NCBI GenBank assembly: GCA_025642075.2
Contig: JAODUO010000487.1
Span: forward strand, 238,501-302,500
Source: Ridgeia piscesae
Taxonomy: Eukaryota > Annelida > Polychaeta > Sabellida > Siboglinidae
DNA length: 64,000 nt
Direction: 5' to 3'
Position 1 is the stretch's first letter. Each line of letters begins with the position of its first letter. This document shows, piece by piece, positions 63,861-64,000 of the stretch. The position numbers and the translations under genes are program-made. The notes under the pieces are model-generated. The model made no database searches, was not told the DNA's origin, and saw only the letters and a program-made list of their open reading frames with translations.

Positions 63861-64000
63861 TGAAAGCGCGTCTCTCGGAGGGTAGGCCTATTATATTTTT
63901 TTACAAGAACTCTCATTAGTTTGAAAAAACGATTTGATTTAAATCTGCACATGAACTCCTTTTGTTAAATTATGTAAAACGTTTTGCATATCAAAATATT

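Overview
This window is nuclear DNA from an animal, very probably a marine invertebrate. It has spliced genes with GT-AG introns, long introns, decayed LINEs, MITE-like and hAT-like elements, and very many minisatellites. I could not fix the phylum from the sequence. Most long open frames here are artefacts of tandem repeats whose units are multiples of three; only three genes are supported.

Left part (1-14.5 kb). The first coding exon of a LASP/nebulin-type LIM protein lies on the minus strand (4401-4333), with the rest of that gene off the left edge. A complete five-exon gene for ribosomal protein L23 (uL14) lies on the plus strand (11988-14423). The two are head to head. As I recall, LASP1 and RPL23 are also adjacent and divergent in human, so this looks like ancient conserved gene order. 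Between and around them are fragments of at least two LINE families, a 253-bp inverted-repeat element, and copies of an uncharacterised interspersed repeat.

Middle-left (14.5-20.7 kb). No gene is seen. A 1.9-kb hAT-like non-autonomous element has perfect 12-bp terminal inverted repeats and an intact 8-bp target duplication. A tRNA-like fragment and a perfect 15-bp hairpin also occur here.

Middle and right (20.7-64 kb). One large minus-strand gene encodes a DLGAP (GKAP/SAPAP) postsynaptic-scaffold family protein. I reconstruct eight exons, all in compatible phase, giving 1013 residues: a basic, Ser-rich N-terminal exon of 1.66 kb, two middle exons, and five exons carrying the conserved GKAP domain and tail. 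The tail aligns with the family until just before the vertebrate PDZ-binding end and then stops. Four further short coding exons (54.8, 41.7, 40.0 and 30.1 kb) begin with ATG, end at consensus donors in the same phase, and could be alternative first exons.

The introns and 5' flank of the DLGAP gene are unusually rich in minisatellites, with at least 15 arrays. One array just upstream of the first GKAP-domain exon has copied that exon's splice acceptor and first nine codons about twenty times. From 58.7 to 59.8 kb a foldback-type element interrupts a short tandem repeat. The right end (59.9-64 kb) has only possible 5'-UTR exons and a GC-richer promoter-like patch.
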